From contig CASFTV010000001.1 of assembly GCA_949297765.1 (NCBI GenBank), forward strand, positions 62,001 through 126,000: a stretch of DNA of 64,000 nucleotides, in the 5' to 3' direction. Positions 52,301 to 61,398 of the stretch are shown one piece after another. The position numbers and the translations under genes are program-made. This stretch comes from an uncultured bacterium (lineage in GTDB: Bacteria; Verrucomicrobiota; Lentisphaeria; Victivallales; UBA1829). Positions within the stretch are counted from its first letter, which is position 1, and each line of letters opens with the position of its first letter. The notes under the pieces are model-generated. The model had not been told where the DNA came from. It saw only the letters and a list, made by a program, of their open reading frames with translations, and searched no databases.

Positions 52301-54223
52301 TTAGCGTTCGAAATATGTGTAGCCGCGAAGACCGTCTTCATACGCGGCCATAATCGTTCTGCGTTCCGCCGGAGTGATCCGGTTTTCCCGGACCGCCCGT
52401 TCCGCCTTGTCGCGGAAACTGCCGATCAGGGTTTTCGGATCATACTCCACATAGGAGAGCACGTCGGAGACGGAATCGCCTTCGATCTCCTTGACGATCT
52501 CGAAGCGGCCGTCCTCCCGGGAGATGTTCACGCTGACCACATTGGTGTCGCCGAGCAGATTGTGCAGGTCGCCGAGCGTCTCCTGATAGGCGCCCACCAG
52601 AAACACCGCAAGATAGTACTCCTCATCTTCCCGGAGTTCGTGGAGGGGGAGGGTGTGACGTTCGTCGTGCAGATCGACAAACTTGTCGATCTTGCCGTCG
52701 CAGTCGCAGGTGATGTCCGAGAGAATCCCCTGCCGCGAGGGCATCTCCTTGAGGCGGTGAATTGGCATGATCGGAAACACCTGGTCGATCGCCCAGGTGT
52801 CGGGCAGCGACTGGAACACGCTGATGTTCGCATAGTAGATATCCGCCAGCGCCGTATCGAGTCCTTCAAATTCGTCCGGGACATATTTGAGCTTCTTGAC
52901 CTCCCGGTGCACCGCCGCCATGATATTCCAGAACGCGCTTTCCGCCGTTGCCCGTTCCCGGAAGGAGATGCGTCCGTTCTTGAACAGAATCCGGATTTCG
53001 TCCCGGTAGTAGATCGCGTCGTGAAAGCACTCCTGAAGGTTCTTCGGGGAGATATGGTTCAGAATCGCCACCAGATCTTTCGTGTGCTCGTTTGCATTCT
53101 CCTTGAGCGGCGGGATCTTGGCCGATTCAAATTTGGTCGCGTCGAGGATGTTGAACAGCAGTACGGAGTAGTAGGCCACGGTCGCCCGGCCCGATTCGGA
53201 GATGATCGTCGGATGGGCGATGTCCTTTGCCGTCAGGATTTCCGATACGGTTTCCACCACGTCCACGCAGTATTCGTCCAGCGAGTAGTTGCGGCTCAGG
53301 TTGAAGTTCGTGTGGGAGCCGTCGTAATCGACCGCCAGTCCGCCGCCCAGATCGAGATATCCCATCGTCGCGCCCTCTTCCACGAGTCCGCAGTAGATCC
53401 GCGAGGCTTCGATGATCCCGTTCCGGATGTCGCGGATGTTCGGAATCTGCGAGCCGATATGGTAGTGCAGAAGTTTGACGCAGTCGAGCATCCCGGCCTC
53501 GCGGAACGCATCCACCGCGGTAATCAGCTCCGCCGTGTTGAGGCCGAAGACGCTCCGGTCGCCGCCGGATTCGGTCCACTGTCCGCCCGCCCGGGTCGAA
53601 AGTTTCATCCGCAGTCCGATGTTCGGACGGATTCCGAGCTGGCGGCTCCGTTCGATGATCGCCTGTACTTCGCCCGGCATCTCCACCACGAGAAAACACT
53701 GAATGCCGATTTTCGTGGCATAAAGGGCGAGATCAATGAATTCGTCATCCTTGTATCCGTTGCAGATGAGGCAGGATTCCGGATCCCGCAGATTCGCAAT
53801 CGCCGCCAGAAGTTCCGGTTTGCTGCCGGCTTCGAGTCCGTGATGGAGGTCGCAGCCGAATTTTGCGATCTCCTCCACCACCTGCTGCTGCTGATTGACC
53901 TTGATCGGATAGACCCCTTTGTAGACCCCTTTGTATCCGGTCTGCTCAATGGCCTTTGCAAAGCTCTGGTGGAGCAGACGGATCTGGGAGTTGAGAATGT
54001 TCCCGATCCGCAGGAGCACCGGCATATCCATTCCGCGCTCCTTGACTCCCCGGACGATGTCCATCAGACTCACGGAGGGGGAGCCCGGTTCACGGAACGG
54101 GGTCACGGCCACTTCGCCGTCGTTGTTGACTGTGAAATAACCGGCACCCCAGTTGTTGATCCCGTAGAGGTCTGCGGAATCCCGAACGGACCACCGTTCC
54201 AGCGTTTCTCTGCGAATGTTCAT
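52301..54223 (-). CDS. speA: Biosynthetic arginine decarboxylase
   Basis: 640 residues from ATG 54223 (start MNIRRETLERWSVRDSADLY; AGGA 7 bases upstream). PLP Lys108 in GVYPIKVNQQQQVVEEIA. Further motifs are HHGLEAGSKPELLAA, RSVFGLNTAEL, LLHYHIGSQIPNI, LDLGGGLAVDYDG, and the Cys-containing TCDCDGKID segment near 490 that shapes the active site. It makes agmatine from arginine, the entry to putrescine. Agmatine-processing enzymes are not in this window. First gene of the polyamine operon, 22 bases ahead of the dehydrogenase. Confidence 0.95.
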   Translation of the reverse strand: MNIRRETLERWSVRDSADLYGINNWGAGYFTVNNDGEVAVTPFREPGSPSVSLMDIVRGVKERGMDMPVLLRIGNILNSQIRLLHQSFAKAIEQTGYKGVYKGVYPIKVNQQQQVVEEIAKFGCDLHHGLEAGSKPELLAAIANLRDPESCLICNGYKDDEFIDLALYATKIGIQCFLVVEMPGEVQAIIERSRQLGIRPNIGLRMKLSTRAGGQWTESGGDRSVFGLNTAELITAVDAFREAGMLDCVKLLHYHIGSQIPNIRDIRNGIIEASRIYCGLVEEGATMGYLDLGGGLAVDYDGSHTNFNLSRNYSLDEYCVDVVETVSEILTAKDIAHPTIISESGRATVAYYSVLLFNILDATKFESAKIPPLKENANEHTKDLVAILNHISPKNLQECFHDAIYYRDEIRILFKNGRISFRERATAESAFWNIMAAVHREVKKLKYVPDEFEGLDTALADIYYANISVFQSLPDTWAIDQVFPIMPIHRLKEMPSRQGILSDITCDCDGKIDKFVDLHDERHTLPLHELREDEEYYLAVFLVGAYQETLGDLHNLLGDTNVVSVNISREDGRFEIVKEIEGDSVSDVLSYVEYDPKTLIGSFRDKAERAVRENRITPAERRTIMAAYEDGLRGYTYFER

Positions 54224-54275
54224 TTCCCGATCCTGTCCATCTTCTTTTTCGATCCTGAAAAAACAAAAGTTCAGA

Positions 54276-54288
54276 TGTATAATATACA
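54276..54288. promoter_or_regulatory. Palindrome over the speA -10 region
   Basis: TGTATAATATACA is a perfect 13-base odd palindrome (arms TGTATA/TATACA) that covers the -10 hexamer of the speA promoter. It could be a repressor site or simply an AT-rich -10 region. Confidence 0.35.
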
Positions 54289-54308
54289 AAAAAATTTCCT
54301 TTTTTCAA
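54281..54308 (-). promoter_or_regulatory. Promoter of the polyamine operon
   Basis: Minus strand: TTGAAA (54303-54308), 16-base spacer, TATATT (54281-54286), about 58 bases before the speA start. Confidence 0.5.
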
Positions 54309-54403
54309 TCCGGATTTCGCGAAAACAGGGGTTCCCTGTTGCTTTTTCAGAAAAACAGGATACCTTACAAACAGAAAGAAAACATTTTACGGGATTTTAC
54401 ATC

Positions 54404-55516
54404 ATGAAAAAACCGCTCTTCGACTCCTGTTTCCTCGGACCGCTTCTTCTCCGCAACCGCTTCGTCCGTTCCGCGACTCATGAGGGACTCGCGGATGAAA
54501 ATGGCCTCTACACGCCGGAACTGACCGCCCTTTACGCGGCTCTGGCAAAGGCGGAGGTCGGATTGATTATTTCCGGTCATGCGTGGGTCCGTCCCGAAGG
54601 GGAGGCTTCGGCCCGTCAGGCTTCCGCCGCATCGGAGGATGCCGTTGAACTCTGGCGCATTGCGACGGATCTTGTCCATCGGAACGGCGGTGCGATTGCC
54701 CTTCAGCTCGCACACGGCGGCGGAAAGGCGCGCTGTCCGGAAACCTCGATCGGCCCGTCGCCGTTTCCCCATCCTTCGAAAAAGGGAATGTGCAGAGAGG
54801 CGGGAAAAGAGGAGCTGGATGCGATCGTCGCCGCCTTCGGAGACGCCGCCCGCCGCGCCCGCAGCGGCGGATTCGACGCGGTGCAGATCCATGCCGCCCA
54901 CGGCTATCTGCTCAGTCAGTTTCTCTCCCCGTTCTACAACCGGAGGCAGGATGAATACGGCGGTCCGCTGGAGAACCGGATGCGCCTGCTGGTGCGCGTG
55001 TACCGTTCTGTGCGTGCGGCGGTCGGAGACTCCTTCCCGGTCCTGGTGAAAATCAACAGCGAGGATTTCGTCGAGGGCGGATTCTCCCGCGAAGAGTGCG
55101 TCGCCGTCTGCCGGACTCTGGAAGAGCTCGGACTCAGCGGGGTGGAACTGTCCGGCGGAATTCCGGAAGCCGGAGCGAAACGTTCGCCCGTCCGCCTCGA
55201 AAATCCGGAACACCCCTCCGCAAAGACCTATTATGAAGACGCCTCGAAATCTCTGAAGGCTGCGCTTTCGATTCCCGTGATCCTGACCGGAGGAATCCGC
55301 TGGCCGGAGACGGCGGCGCGGCTGGTCGGGGAAAACGCCTGCGACTTCGTCTCTCTGAGCCGTCCGCTGATCGCGGAACCCGGACTCATCCGCCGCTGGA
55401 TGGAAGAGGATGATTTCCGGGCGGAATGCGTCAGCTGCAACGCCTGTTTCCGTCCGATTCTGACCGGGCGCGGATTCCGCTGCCCGAAGTTCGGCGCGGC
55501 GAGGAAAGACGCCTGA
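54404..55516 (+). CDS. Old-yellow-enzyme-family NADH:flavin oxidoreductase with a cysteine cluster
   Basis: 370 residues from ATG 54404 (KKPLFDSCFLGPLLLRNRFV); the much longer open frame upstream is antisense to speA and the dehydrogenase. FMN-barrel motifs are NRFVRSATHEGLADENG, GLIISGHAWVRPEG, IALQLAHGGGKA, GFDAVQIHAAHGYLLSQFLS, NRRQDEYGGPLENRMRL, and VILTGGIRWPETA. The C-terminus has CVSCNACF followed by Cys 11 residues later, the 4Fe-4S pattern of 2,4-dienoyl-CoA reductase relatives, but the second flavin/NAD domain of those enzymes is absent. Substrate unknown, probably an enone or ene compound. Confidence 0.87.
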   Translation: MKKPLFDSCFLGPLLLRNRFVRSATHEGLADENGLYTPELTALYAALAKAEVGLIISGHAWVRPEGEASARQASAASEDAVELWRIATDLVHRNGGAIALQLAHGGGKARCPETSIGPSPFPHPSKKGMCREAGKEELDAIVAAFGDAARRARSGGFDAVQIHAAHGYLLSQFLSPFYNRRQDEYGGPLENRMRLLVRVYRSVRAAVGDSFPVLVKINSEDFVEGGFSREECVAVCRTLEELGLSGVELSGGIPEAGAKRSPVRLENPEHPSAKTYYEDASKSLKAALSIPVILTGGIRWPETAARLVGENACDFVSLSRPLIAEPGLIRRWMEEDDFRAECVSCNACFRPILTGRGFRCPKFGAARKDA

Positions 55517-55535
55517 CTCTTTCCTCCTTCGCCTC

Positions 55536-56573
55536 TCAGCGGTTTTCCCCGTTCAGAAACGCCTGGAATGCCGAGGGCAGGGAGATGCGGGTCCGCAGTT
55601 CTTCCGGTGTGGCCCATTCATATCCGGAACACTCTTCCGGACATTCGATCTCCCATGCGCGCATCCGCCATTCCACATGGGAGAAAATGTGCTTTGCCCG
55701 TTTCCCTTCGCGAAGGGACGCAATGGAAATTCCCCGTGCGTTCAAGAATTCTTCAATCTCATTCTTCTTCCGGAATCCTGCGAGAGAAGGCAGTTCCATC
55801 ATTCCGGCGAGAAGTCCCCGGTCGGGCCGACGGCTCAGTGCAAGTTTCTCTCCGCAGCGGAGCAGCAGGATGGTCCGCTCCTCGATTTTCCGTTCTTTCC
55901 GCGCACTCCGGACAGGGATTTCCCGGACGCTCCCGTTCCGGAAGGCTTTGCACAGCGTGTTCAGCGGACAGATTCCGCATTTCGGTTCTCCGTTCGGCAG
56001 ACAGACCATTGCGCCGAGTTCCATCAGCGCCTGCGTGAAATCGCCGCATCTCCGTTGCGGATAGATGGCGCGCAGTTCCTCCGCAACTTGTTTTTTCCAT
56101 GCTTCCGAACGGATCTCTCCGCGCTTTTCCTGAAGACGGGCGTGAACGCGCAGGACGTTTCCGTCCACCGCCGGTTCCGGCTGTCCGAATGCGATGGAGG
56201 CGATGGCTCCGGCCGTATAGCCGCCGATGCCGGGCAGTTTGCGGATGTCCGAATATTCCTGCGGGAAAATCCCTCCGTACTCCTTCCGGATGATCCGGGC
56301 GGCTTTCTGAAGATTGCGGACCCGGGTGTAGTATCCGAGTCCTTCCCAGAGTTTGAGGAGAGTTTCCTCTCCGGCTTCGGCGAGTGCGGAAATATCGGGC
56401 AGCGCCTCCAGAAAACGGTTGAAATAGGGAAGGACCGCTTCGACCCGGGTCTGCTGAAGCATGATTTCCGAAATCCAGACGCGGTAAGGCGTTGCCGTCT
56501 CCCGCCACGGAAGACGGCGTGCGTTGGCGTCGTACCACGTCAGGAGCGGTTCAACGATCCGGGCAAGATCCAT
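55536..56573 (-). CDS. mutY: A/G-specific adenine glycosylase
   Basis: 345 residues from ATG 56573, giving MDLARIVEPLLTWYDANARRLPWRE; it overlaps the symporter's last codons by 23 bases. The HhH is LPGIGGYTAGAIASIAFG with catalytic Asp in PAVDGNVLRV. The iron-sulfur cysteines are CLPNGEPKCGICPLNTLC. The C-terminal NUDIX-like domain (LLLRCGEKLALSRRPDRGLL) recognises 8-oxoG. It removes adenine opposite 8-oxoguanine. Confidence 0.93.
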   Translation of the reverse strand: MDLARIVEPLLTWYDANARRLPWRETATPYRVWISEIMLQQTRVEAVLPYFNRFLEALPDISALAEAGEETLLKLWEGLGYYTRVRNLQKAARIIRKEYGGIFPQEYSDIRKLPGIGGYTAGAIASIAFGQPEPAVDGNVLRVHARLQEKRGEIRSEAWKKQVAEELRAIYPQRRCGDFTQALMELGAMVCLPNGEPKCGICPLNTLCKAFRNGSVREIPVRSARKERKIEERTILLLRCGEKLALSRRPDRGLLAGMMELPSLAGFRKKNEIEEFLNARGISIASLREGKRAKHIFSHVEWRMRAWEIECPEECSGYEWATPEELRTRISLPSAFQAFLNGENR

Positions 56574-58086
56574 GGCCGGCCGCCAGTTGCCGCAGAGCGC
56601 GGAGGTCGAGAGCGTATGCCGCGGCGAATGCCGCAATCCCGGCGACAAAGCCGTAGACGGCTCCGTTGGTGAGGGCGAACTGGAAGCCGTCGGAATCCAT
56701 CACGTCGGTGAATCCGCCGCCGATGCGCAGTCCGGTGAGGAGCATGTAGCCGATCCAGACCACGGTTGCCGTCCCCATGGTCCAGAGCGCGGAACGTTTC
56801 GTCGACTTCGGAAAATACATCGCCGTGACGACCGGAATGAAGACGATTACCAGCTGGGACGCCCAGCAGTTGATCATCAGCGCATAAATGCTCCGGACCT
56901 TCAGCGCAAGAACGGTCGCGATCAGCAGGATCAGTATTGTGACCACCCGGACGATCATCAGCATTTTCTGTTCCGGAATTTTCGGATAGAGCGTGTGCAG
57001 GACGTTGTTCGAGAAGAGACTGGAAGCCGCCAGAAGGGAACTGTCGGCGGAACTCATGATTGCGGAGATCAGCGCGCTCAGAAAAACGGTCAGAAGCACC
57101 GGATGGATGTCGCCGAGAACCTGAATTGCCATTCGCGGAAGCACCTGGTTTTCCAGATCGCTTCCGAACGCCTCCGTCGTGATTCCGAGCCGCGGAAAGA
57201 TGATTTTTGCCGTAAGGCCGATCGTGATCGGGATCATTCCGATCAGCATGTAGAGAATTCCCGAAAGAATGGAGCTGCGGCGGGCGATGGTTTCCGTCTT
57301 CGAGGCGAGGGAGCGCTGCACAAGATCCTGTCCGACCATGCATCCCAGTCCCATCACCATCCAGTTGCCGAGATAGTTCACCGTTCCGCTCCATCCGGAA
57401 AGCTCCTTTCCGGGCAGAAGCGAAAGATCCGCCTCCGGATTCCGGTAGACCGCTCCCCATCCGCCCGCAAGATCAACCGCGCCCGGAACAATGATCAGAA
57501 GCCCGATGACGATCAGCGACACCTGGACAATATCGGTCAGCGTCACCGCCCACATCCCTCCGGATGCCGTGTAGATCAGAATCACCGCCGCCCCGATGAT
57601 GGTTCCCCAGAGCATGTTGATCCCTGTCAGAAGATGGAGAATCGTTCCCAGCCCGAGCATCTGCGCGCCGAGCCAGCCGACATAGACCGGAATCATCCAC
57701 AGCGATGCGTAGATTCCCGCACGTTTCCCGTATTTCTTCTGAATGATGTCGGTCACCGTGTAGCAGTTCATCTTCCGCAGATAGCCGACGATGAAGAAGC
57801 CTGCCAGAATCAGACTGATCGACGCCGCAAACGGGTCGGCGATCACGTCCCGCAGATCTCCTGCGTAGACGGTTGCTGCGACTCCCATGCTTGATCCCGC
57901 TCCGAACCAGGTCGCAAGGAGCGTCGCGGTCGCCATCCAGAGCGGAAGGCGCCGGCCCGCAACGAGAAAATCATTCATGTCTTTGACCCGCCGGCCGGAA
58001 ATGTAGCCGATTGCGAGCATCAGAAGGGTGTAGAGGCCGATTCCGATCCAGAGGATCGTCCGCGTCTGGGTGTCCAGCTCAATCAT
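56551..58086 (-). CDS. Sodium:solute symporter (SSS family)
   Basis: 511 residues with about 13 membrane spans. SSS signatures are DFLVAGRRLPLWMATATLLATWFGAGSSMG near the start, then SLILAGFFIVGYLRKM, YTVTDIIQKKYGKRAG, GGMWAVTLTDIVQ and SALISAIMSSADSSLLAASSLFSNN (sodium site 2 Ser region). It couples sodium entry to uptake of a sugar, amino acid or carboxylate; the substrate is not deducible. Its own promoter lies upstream, and mutY overlaps its 3' end. Confidence 0.9.
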   Translation of the reverse strand: MIELDTQTRTILWIGIGLYTLLMLAIGYISGRRVKDMNDFLVAGRRLPLWMATATLLATWFGAGSSMGVAATVYAGDLRDVIADPFAASISLILAGFFIVGYLRKMNCYTVTDIIQKKYGKRAGIYASLWMIPVYVGWLGAQMLGLGTILHLLTGINMLWGTIIGAAVILIYTASGGMWAVTLTDIVQVSLIVIGLLIIVPGAVDLAGGWGAVYRNPEADLSLLPGKELSGWSGTVNYLGNWMVMGLGCMVGQDLVQRSLASKTETIARRSSILSGILYMLIGMIPITIGLTAKIIFPRLGITTEAFGSDLENQVLPRMAIQVLGDIHPVLLTVFLSALISAIMSSADSSLLAASSLFSNNVLHTLYPKIPEQKMLMIVRVVTILILLIATVLALKVRSIYALMINCWASQLVIVFIPVVTAMYFPKSTKRSALWTMGTATVVWIGYMLLTGLRIGGGFTDVMDSDGFQFALTNGAVYGFVAGIAAFAAAYALDLRALRQLAAGHGSCPDR

Positions 58087-58166
58087 TGTCGCTGTGACTT
58101 TCTATGTTGGTTTGTTCTGCATGACCGATCCATGCGTCTCCGCGCATCGGATGAAAAACGGCTCTT

Positions 58167-58195
58167 AATGTAACCGTTCCCCGGATTGTTTTCAA
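58167..58195 (-). promoter_or_regulatory. Promoter of the symporter-mutY operon
   Basis: Minus strand: TTGAAA (58190-58195), 17-base spacer, TACATT (58167-58172), 80 bases before the symporter start. Confidence 0.5.
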
Positions 58196-58200
58196 GAACA

Positions 58201-59094
58201 TCAGAAAATATTTCCCAAATAAATATTCGGAAATCCCCGCCGGACCGCATGATCGCGGATCGACCGGAGAAGTGCCGGCGGCGTCGGCGGACTCTCATGG
58301 TACCGGTACGCCGGATGATACGCCGTGAAGTGAAGCGGAACCGTCCGGTCGAGATTGGTTTCCACCCAGTCCAGCCAGGCGTCGATCATCTCCGGTGAAT
58401 CGTTTTTCCCCGGAAGAATCAGCGTGGTGTATTCCGCGTGCTTCCCGAGACGGCGGAAAATCCGGAACGCCTCCAGCACCGGCTCCAGCGAGCCTCCGCA
58501 GAGATCCCGGTAAAATTCCTCCGAAAATCCCTTCATGTCGAAATTCGCCGCGTCGATGTGGCGATAGAGAAACTCCGCCGCTTCCGGTGTGATGTAGCCG
58601 TTGGAGACCAGAACGGTCTTCCGGCCCGCCGCATGGGCGCATTGTGCAATCGCGACCGCGTACTCCGCAAAAACGGTCGGTTCATTGTAGGTGAAGGCGA
58701 CGGACGCGCAGTTCCTCCGCACCGCATCCGCCACCAGTTCTTCCGGTTCAATCTGTTCCGCGGAAAATGTTTCATATCCTCCGCGTGACAGTTCGCTGTT
58801 CTGACAGAACAGGCATCCGAGATTGCATCCGAACGTCCCGATGGAGTAGGTCCGCGTTCCCGGAAGGAACCGGTACAGCGGCTTCTTTTCGATCGGGTCC
58901 ACCTGGACCGCAACCGGACGCCCCGCACAGAGGGAACGGAGAACCCCTTTCTCGTTGCGCCGCACTCCGCAGAAACCGCTTTTCCCCTCTTCCATCACGC
59001 AGCGCCGCGGACACAGGCCGCACTGCACCGCGTTTCCCGGAAGCGCTTTCTGAAACTCCGCCTTCCAGAACATCTCCGCGGAATGCGCTTCCAT
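58201..59094 (-). CDS. AmmeMemoRadiSam-type radical SAM enzyme (AmrS-like)
   Basis: 297 residues. The radical SAM cluster is FGCNLGCLFCQN (Cys90, 94, 97), the CxxxCxxC form. The N-terminal CGLCPRRC and FC at 42 are typical of AmrS. VAFTYNEPTVFAEYA, VLVSNGYITPEAAEFLY and NFDMKGFSEEFYRDLCGG follow. The AmrA and AmrB partners that define the system are not nearby. It is instead 6 bases after nifS, which fits a need for iron-sulfur loading. Reaction unknown. An ATG 21 bases downstream is an alternative start because AAGGAG is very close to the first. Confidence 0.87.
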   Translation of the reverse strand: MEAHSAEMFWKAEFQKALPGNAVQCGLCPRRCVMEEGKSGFCGVRRNEKGVLRSLCAGRPVAVQVDPIEKKPLYRFLPGTRTYSIGTFGCNLGCLFCQNSELSRGGYETFSAEQIEPEELVADAVRRNCASVAFTYNEPTVFAEYAVAIAQCAHAAGRKTVLVSNGYITPEAAEFLYRHIDAANFDMKGFSEEFYRDLCGGSLEPVLEAFRIFRRLGKHAEYTTLILPGKNDSPEMIDAWLDWVETNLDRTVPLHFTAYHPAYRYHESPPTPPALLRSIRDHAVRRGFPNIYLGNIF

Positions 59095-59100
59095 CGCTCC

Positions 59101-60258
59101 TTATCCTTTCCAGTAGGGGGAGATTTCCCGCAGACGCGCGATCACCGGCGGCAGTTGCTCCAGAACAAAATCCACTTCCTCCTCCGTGTTGTAGCGGGAG
59201 AAACTGAATCGGATTGCTCCGTGCGCCGCCGTGTAGGGCACTCCCATTGCGCGCAGCACATGGGAAGGCTCCAGACTGCCGGTCGTGCATGCGCTTCCGC
59301 TGGAGGCGCAGATTCCGTGCATGTCCAGAAGCATCAGAATGGATTCCCCTTCGATATATTCGAACGATATGTTGCTGGTATTCGGGAGCCGGTGTTCGGG
59401 ATCGCCGTTCAGACGGGTCGCCGGCAGCCGGAGAAGTCCCTGTTCGAGCTTGTCGCGCATCGCTTTGACGCGGGTCTGCTCGGTGCCGATGTTCGCGTTC
59501 GCCAGTTCGGCCGCTTTTCCGAGAGCGACGATTCCGGCAACGTTTTCCGTTCCCGCTCTCCGTCCCCGCTCCTGATGCCCTCCGACAATGAACGGCCGGA
59601 AGCGCACGCCGCGTTTCACATAGAGCGCTCCGACCCCTTTCGGCGCGTGGAGTTTGTGTCCGGAAAGACTCAGCATGTCGATCGGCAGATCCGCAAGATT
59701 GATCCTGACTTTGCCGACCGCCTGCACCGCGTCCGTATGGAAGAGAGCCCCCCGGCTGTGCGCCAGCTCTCCCAGTTCCTGCACCGGATAGAGATTGCCG
59801 ATTTCGTTGTTCGCCCACATGACGGAGACCACCGCCGTTTCCGCGTCGATCATTTCGCGGGCGCATTCCATGTCCAGACGGCCTTTGGAGTCGACCGGAA
59901 TATGCGAGACCGCGTATCCGCGGCGCTCCAGCTCCTTTCCGAGCGCAAGAACCGCCGGATGCTCCATGCACGACATCACCACTTTCCGCCGTTTCGGACA
60001 GAGACTCAGCGCACTGTAAATCGCCGCGTTGTCGCTTTCCGTTCCGCAGCTTGTGAAGATCAGTTCGGAGCTCTGAGCCCCGAGCAGAGCCGCCAGCTGA
60101 TCCCGCGCCGTTTCAACATGCGCGGCCACCTGTCCGCCGAACGTGTGGATGCTGGAGGGATTTCCGTACAGATCCGTCAGGAACGGGCGCATCGCCTCGA
60201 AAACTTCGGGCGCCACCGCCGTGGTCGCATTGTTGTCCAGATAGATGATTTTCTCCAT
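59101..60258 (-). CDS. nifS: Cysteine desulfurase
   Basis: 385 residues. PLP fold I: IIYLDNNATTAVAPEVFEAM, YGNPSSIHTFGGQVA, FTSCGTESDNAAIY, VSVMWANNEIGNLYPV, the Schiff-base Lys in SLSGHKLHAPKGVGALY, and the persulfide Cys in GICASSGSACTTGSLEPSHV. It lacks the insertion of SufS-like enzymes, and its place directly after nifU identifies the NIF branch. It supplies sulfur to the NifU scaffold. No nitrogenase gene is present, so the pair serves general iron-sulfur assembly. Confidence 0.94.
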   Translation of the reverse strand: MEKIIYLDNNATTAVAPEVFEAMRPFLTDLYGNPSSIHTFGGQVAAHVETARDQLAALLGAQSSELIFTSCGTESDNAAIYSALSLCPKRRKVVMSCMEHPAVLALGKELERRGYAVSHIPVDSKGRLDMECAREMIDAETAVVSVMWANNEIGNLYPVQELGELAHSRGALFHTDAVQAVGKVRINLADLPIDMLSLSGHKLHAPKGVGALYVKRGVRFRPFIVGGHQERGRRAGTENVAGIVALGKAAELANANIGTEQTRVKAMRDKLEQGLLRLPATRLNGDPEHRLPNTSNISFEYIEGESILMLLDMHGICASSGSACTTGSLEPSHVLRAMGVPYTAAHGAIRFSFSRYNTEEEVDFVLEQLPPVIARLREISPYWKG

Positions 60259-60267
60259 GATGCACGC

Positions 60268-61149
60268 TCACTTTGCTTCCACGACCGTGATGGAATCCGA
60301 AACGAATTCACGCAGTTTGGCTTCGACCAGATTTTTGAGGGTCACTTTTGCCGCCATGCAGCTGGCGCAGTGTCCTTTCAGACGCACGATTGCCTGGGTT
60401 CCCTGAATGTCAACCAGTTCGATATCCCCGCCGTCGTGTTCCAGCTGCGGACGGATTTCCCGGTCGATCACCGACTGCACTTTGATGACCTTCTGGACAA
60501 CGGAAAGCGAATTGAAATCGTCTGTTTTTCCCGCTGCCGGGGCATCGCCGTCCGTCCGGTGCTCCTTCCAGAGACCGTCGAGGATCTCCTGGATCTGATC
60601 GAGGCAGGTTCCGCAGGCGCCGCCCGCCTTTGTGTACTGCGTCACCTGTTCGGCGGTGTGGAGATTGTTTTCCCGGGCGACCCGGCGGATTTTTGTGTCG
60701 GTCACGCCGAAGCATTTGCAGACGATGCGTCCTTCGTGATCCTCCGGATCCTCTTCCGCTTTTTCATAGGCCTCTCCGTGACGGGCCTTGTAATCGGCGA
60801 TGGCGGCCTGAAGCGCCTCCATCCCCATGACCGAGCAGTGCATTTTCTCTTCCGGGAGCTGGCCGAGCAGTTTGACGATGTCCTTGTTGGTGACCTTTGC
60901 CGCTTCGTCGAGCGTCATTCCCTTGACCAGTTCGGTCAGGGCGGAAGACGAGGCGATTGCGCTGGCGCAGCCGAAGGTTTTGAATTTCGCGTCGCAGATT
61001 CTGCCGTCCTTGTCCAGTTTCAGAAAAAGTTTGAGCGCGTCGCCGCAGGTGATGTTGCCGACTTCCGCAACGGCGTCGGCGTTTTCGATCTCCCCCACAT
61101 TCCGCGGGTTGAGAAAATGATCCATGACTTTTTTCGTATAGTCCCACAT
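60268..61149 (-). CDS. nifU: Iron-sulfur scaffold NifU, full three-domain form
   Basis: 293 residues. ATG 61149 is chosen because AAGGAGG sits 8 bases upstream; an earlier ATG lies inside that site. Domain order: IscU-like scaffold 1-125 (GNITCGDALK, KTFGCASAIASSSAL, MHCSVMGMEAL), central 2Fe-2S domain (VCKCFGVTDTKIRRVA ... GGACGTC), and C-terminal Nfu (GGDIELVDIQG ... LKGHCASCMAAKVTL). It builds clusters with sulfur from NifS, which is 9 bases downstream. First gene of the nifU-nifS-amrS operon. Confidence 0.95.
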   Translation of the reverse strand: MWDYTKKVMDHFLNPRNVGEIENADAVAEVGNITCGDALKLFLKLDKDGRICDAKFKTFGCASAIASSSALTELVKGMTLDEAAKVTNKDIVKLLGQLPEEKMHCSVMGMEALQAAIADYKARHGEAYEKAEEDPEDHEGRIVCKCFGVTDTKIRRVARENNLHTAEQVTQYTKAGGACGTCLDQIQEILDGLWKEHRTDGDAPAAGKTDDFNSLSVVQKVIKVQSVIDREIRPQLEHDGGDIELVDIQGTQAIVRLKGHCASCMAAKVTLKNLVEAKLREFVSDSITVVEAK

Positions 61150-61316
61150 GGAGGCTTCCTCCTTCATTTAATCCGGTTGTTCAAGTATATAAATTTACCA
61201 CAGATACACCGATTTAACAAATAAAGTTCCATAAAAAAATAAAGTTTTTCAAAGAGACGGAAATCGAAAAACTGCAGAAAAGCACAAAAATACTGCAAAT
61301 AGCACCATTATCCTGT

Positions 61317-61344
61317 TTGCGAAATCAATTATCGGCGATACATT
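61317..61344 (+). promoter_or_regulatory. Promoter candidate for the GH4 gene
   Basis: TTGCGA (61317-61322), 16-base spacer, TACATT (61339-61344), 55 bases before the GH4 start. The rest of the 250-base AT-rich divergent gap to nifU shows no gene. Confidence 0.45.
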
Positions 61345-61398
61345 AATCACAACGACTCCAACAAAACAGGTCGGAAACAGAAAAAAAGGAAACGGAAC

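Noticed and set aside
52046-54403. Upstream extension of the old-yellow-enzyme frame
   Set aside because: Antisense to the polyamine dehydrogenase and speA. The ATG at 54404 gives the normal family start.
59101-61149. Nitrogen-fixation locus
   Set aside because: Only nifU and nifS are present. Such pairs are common general iron-sulfur assembly genes and no nitrogenase gene is seen.
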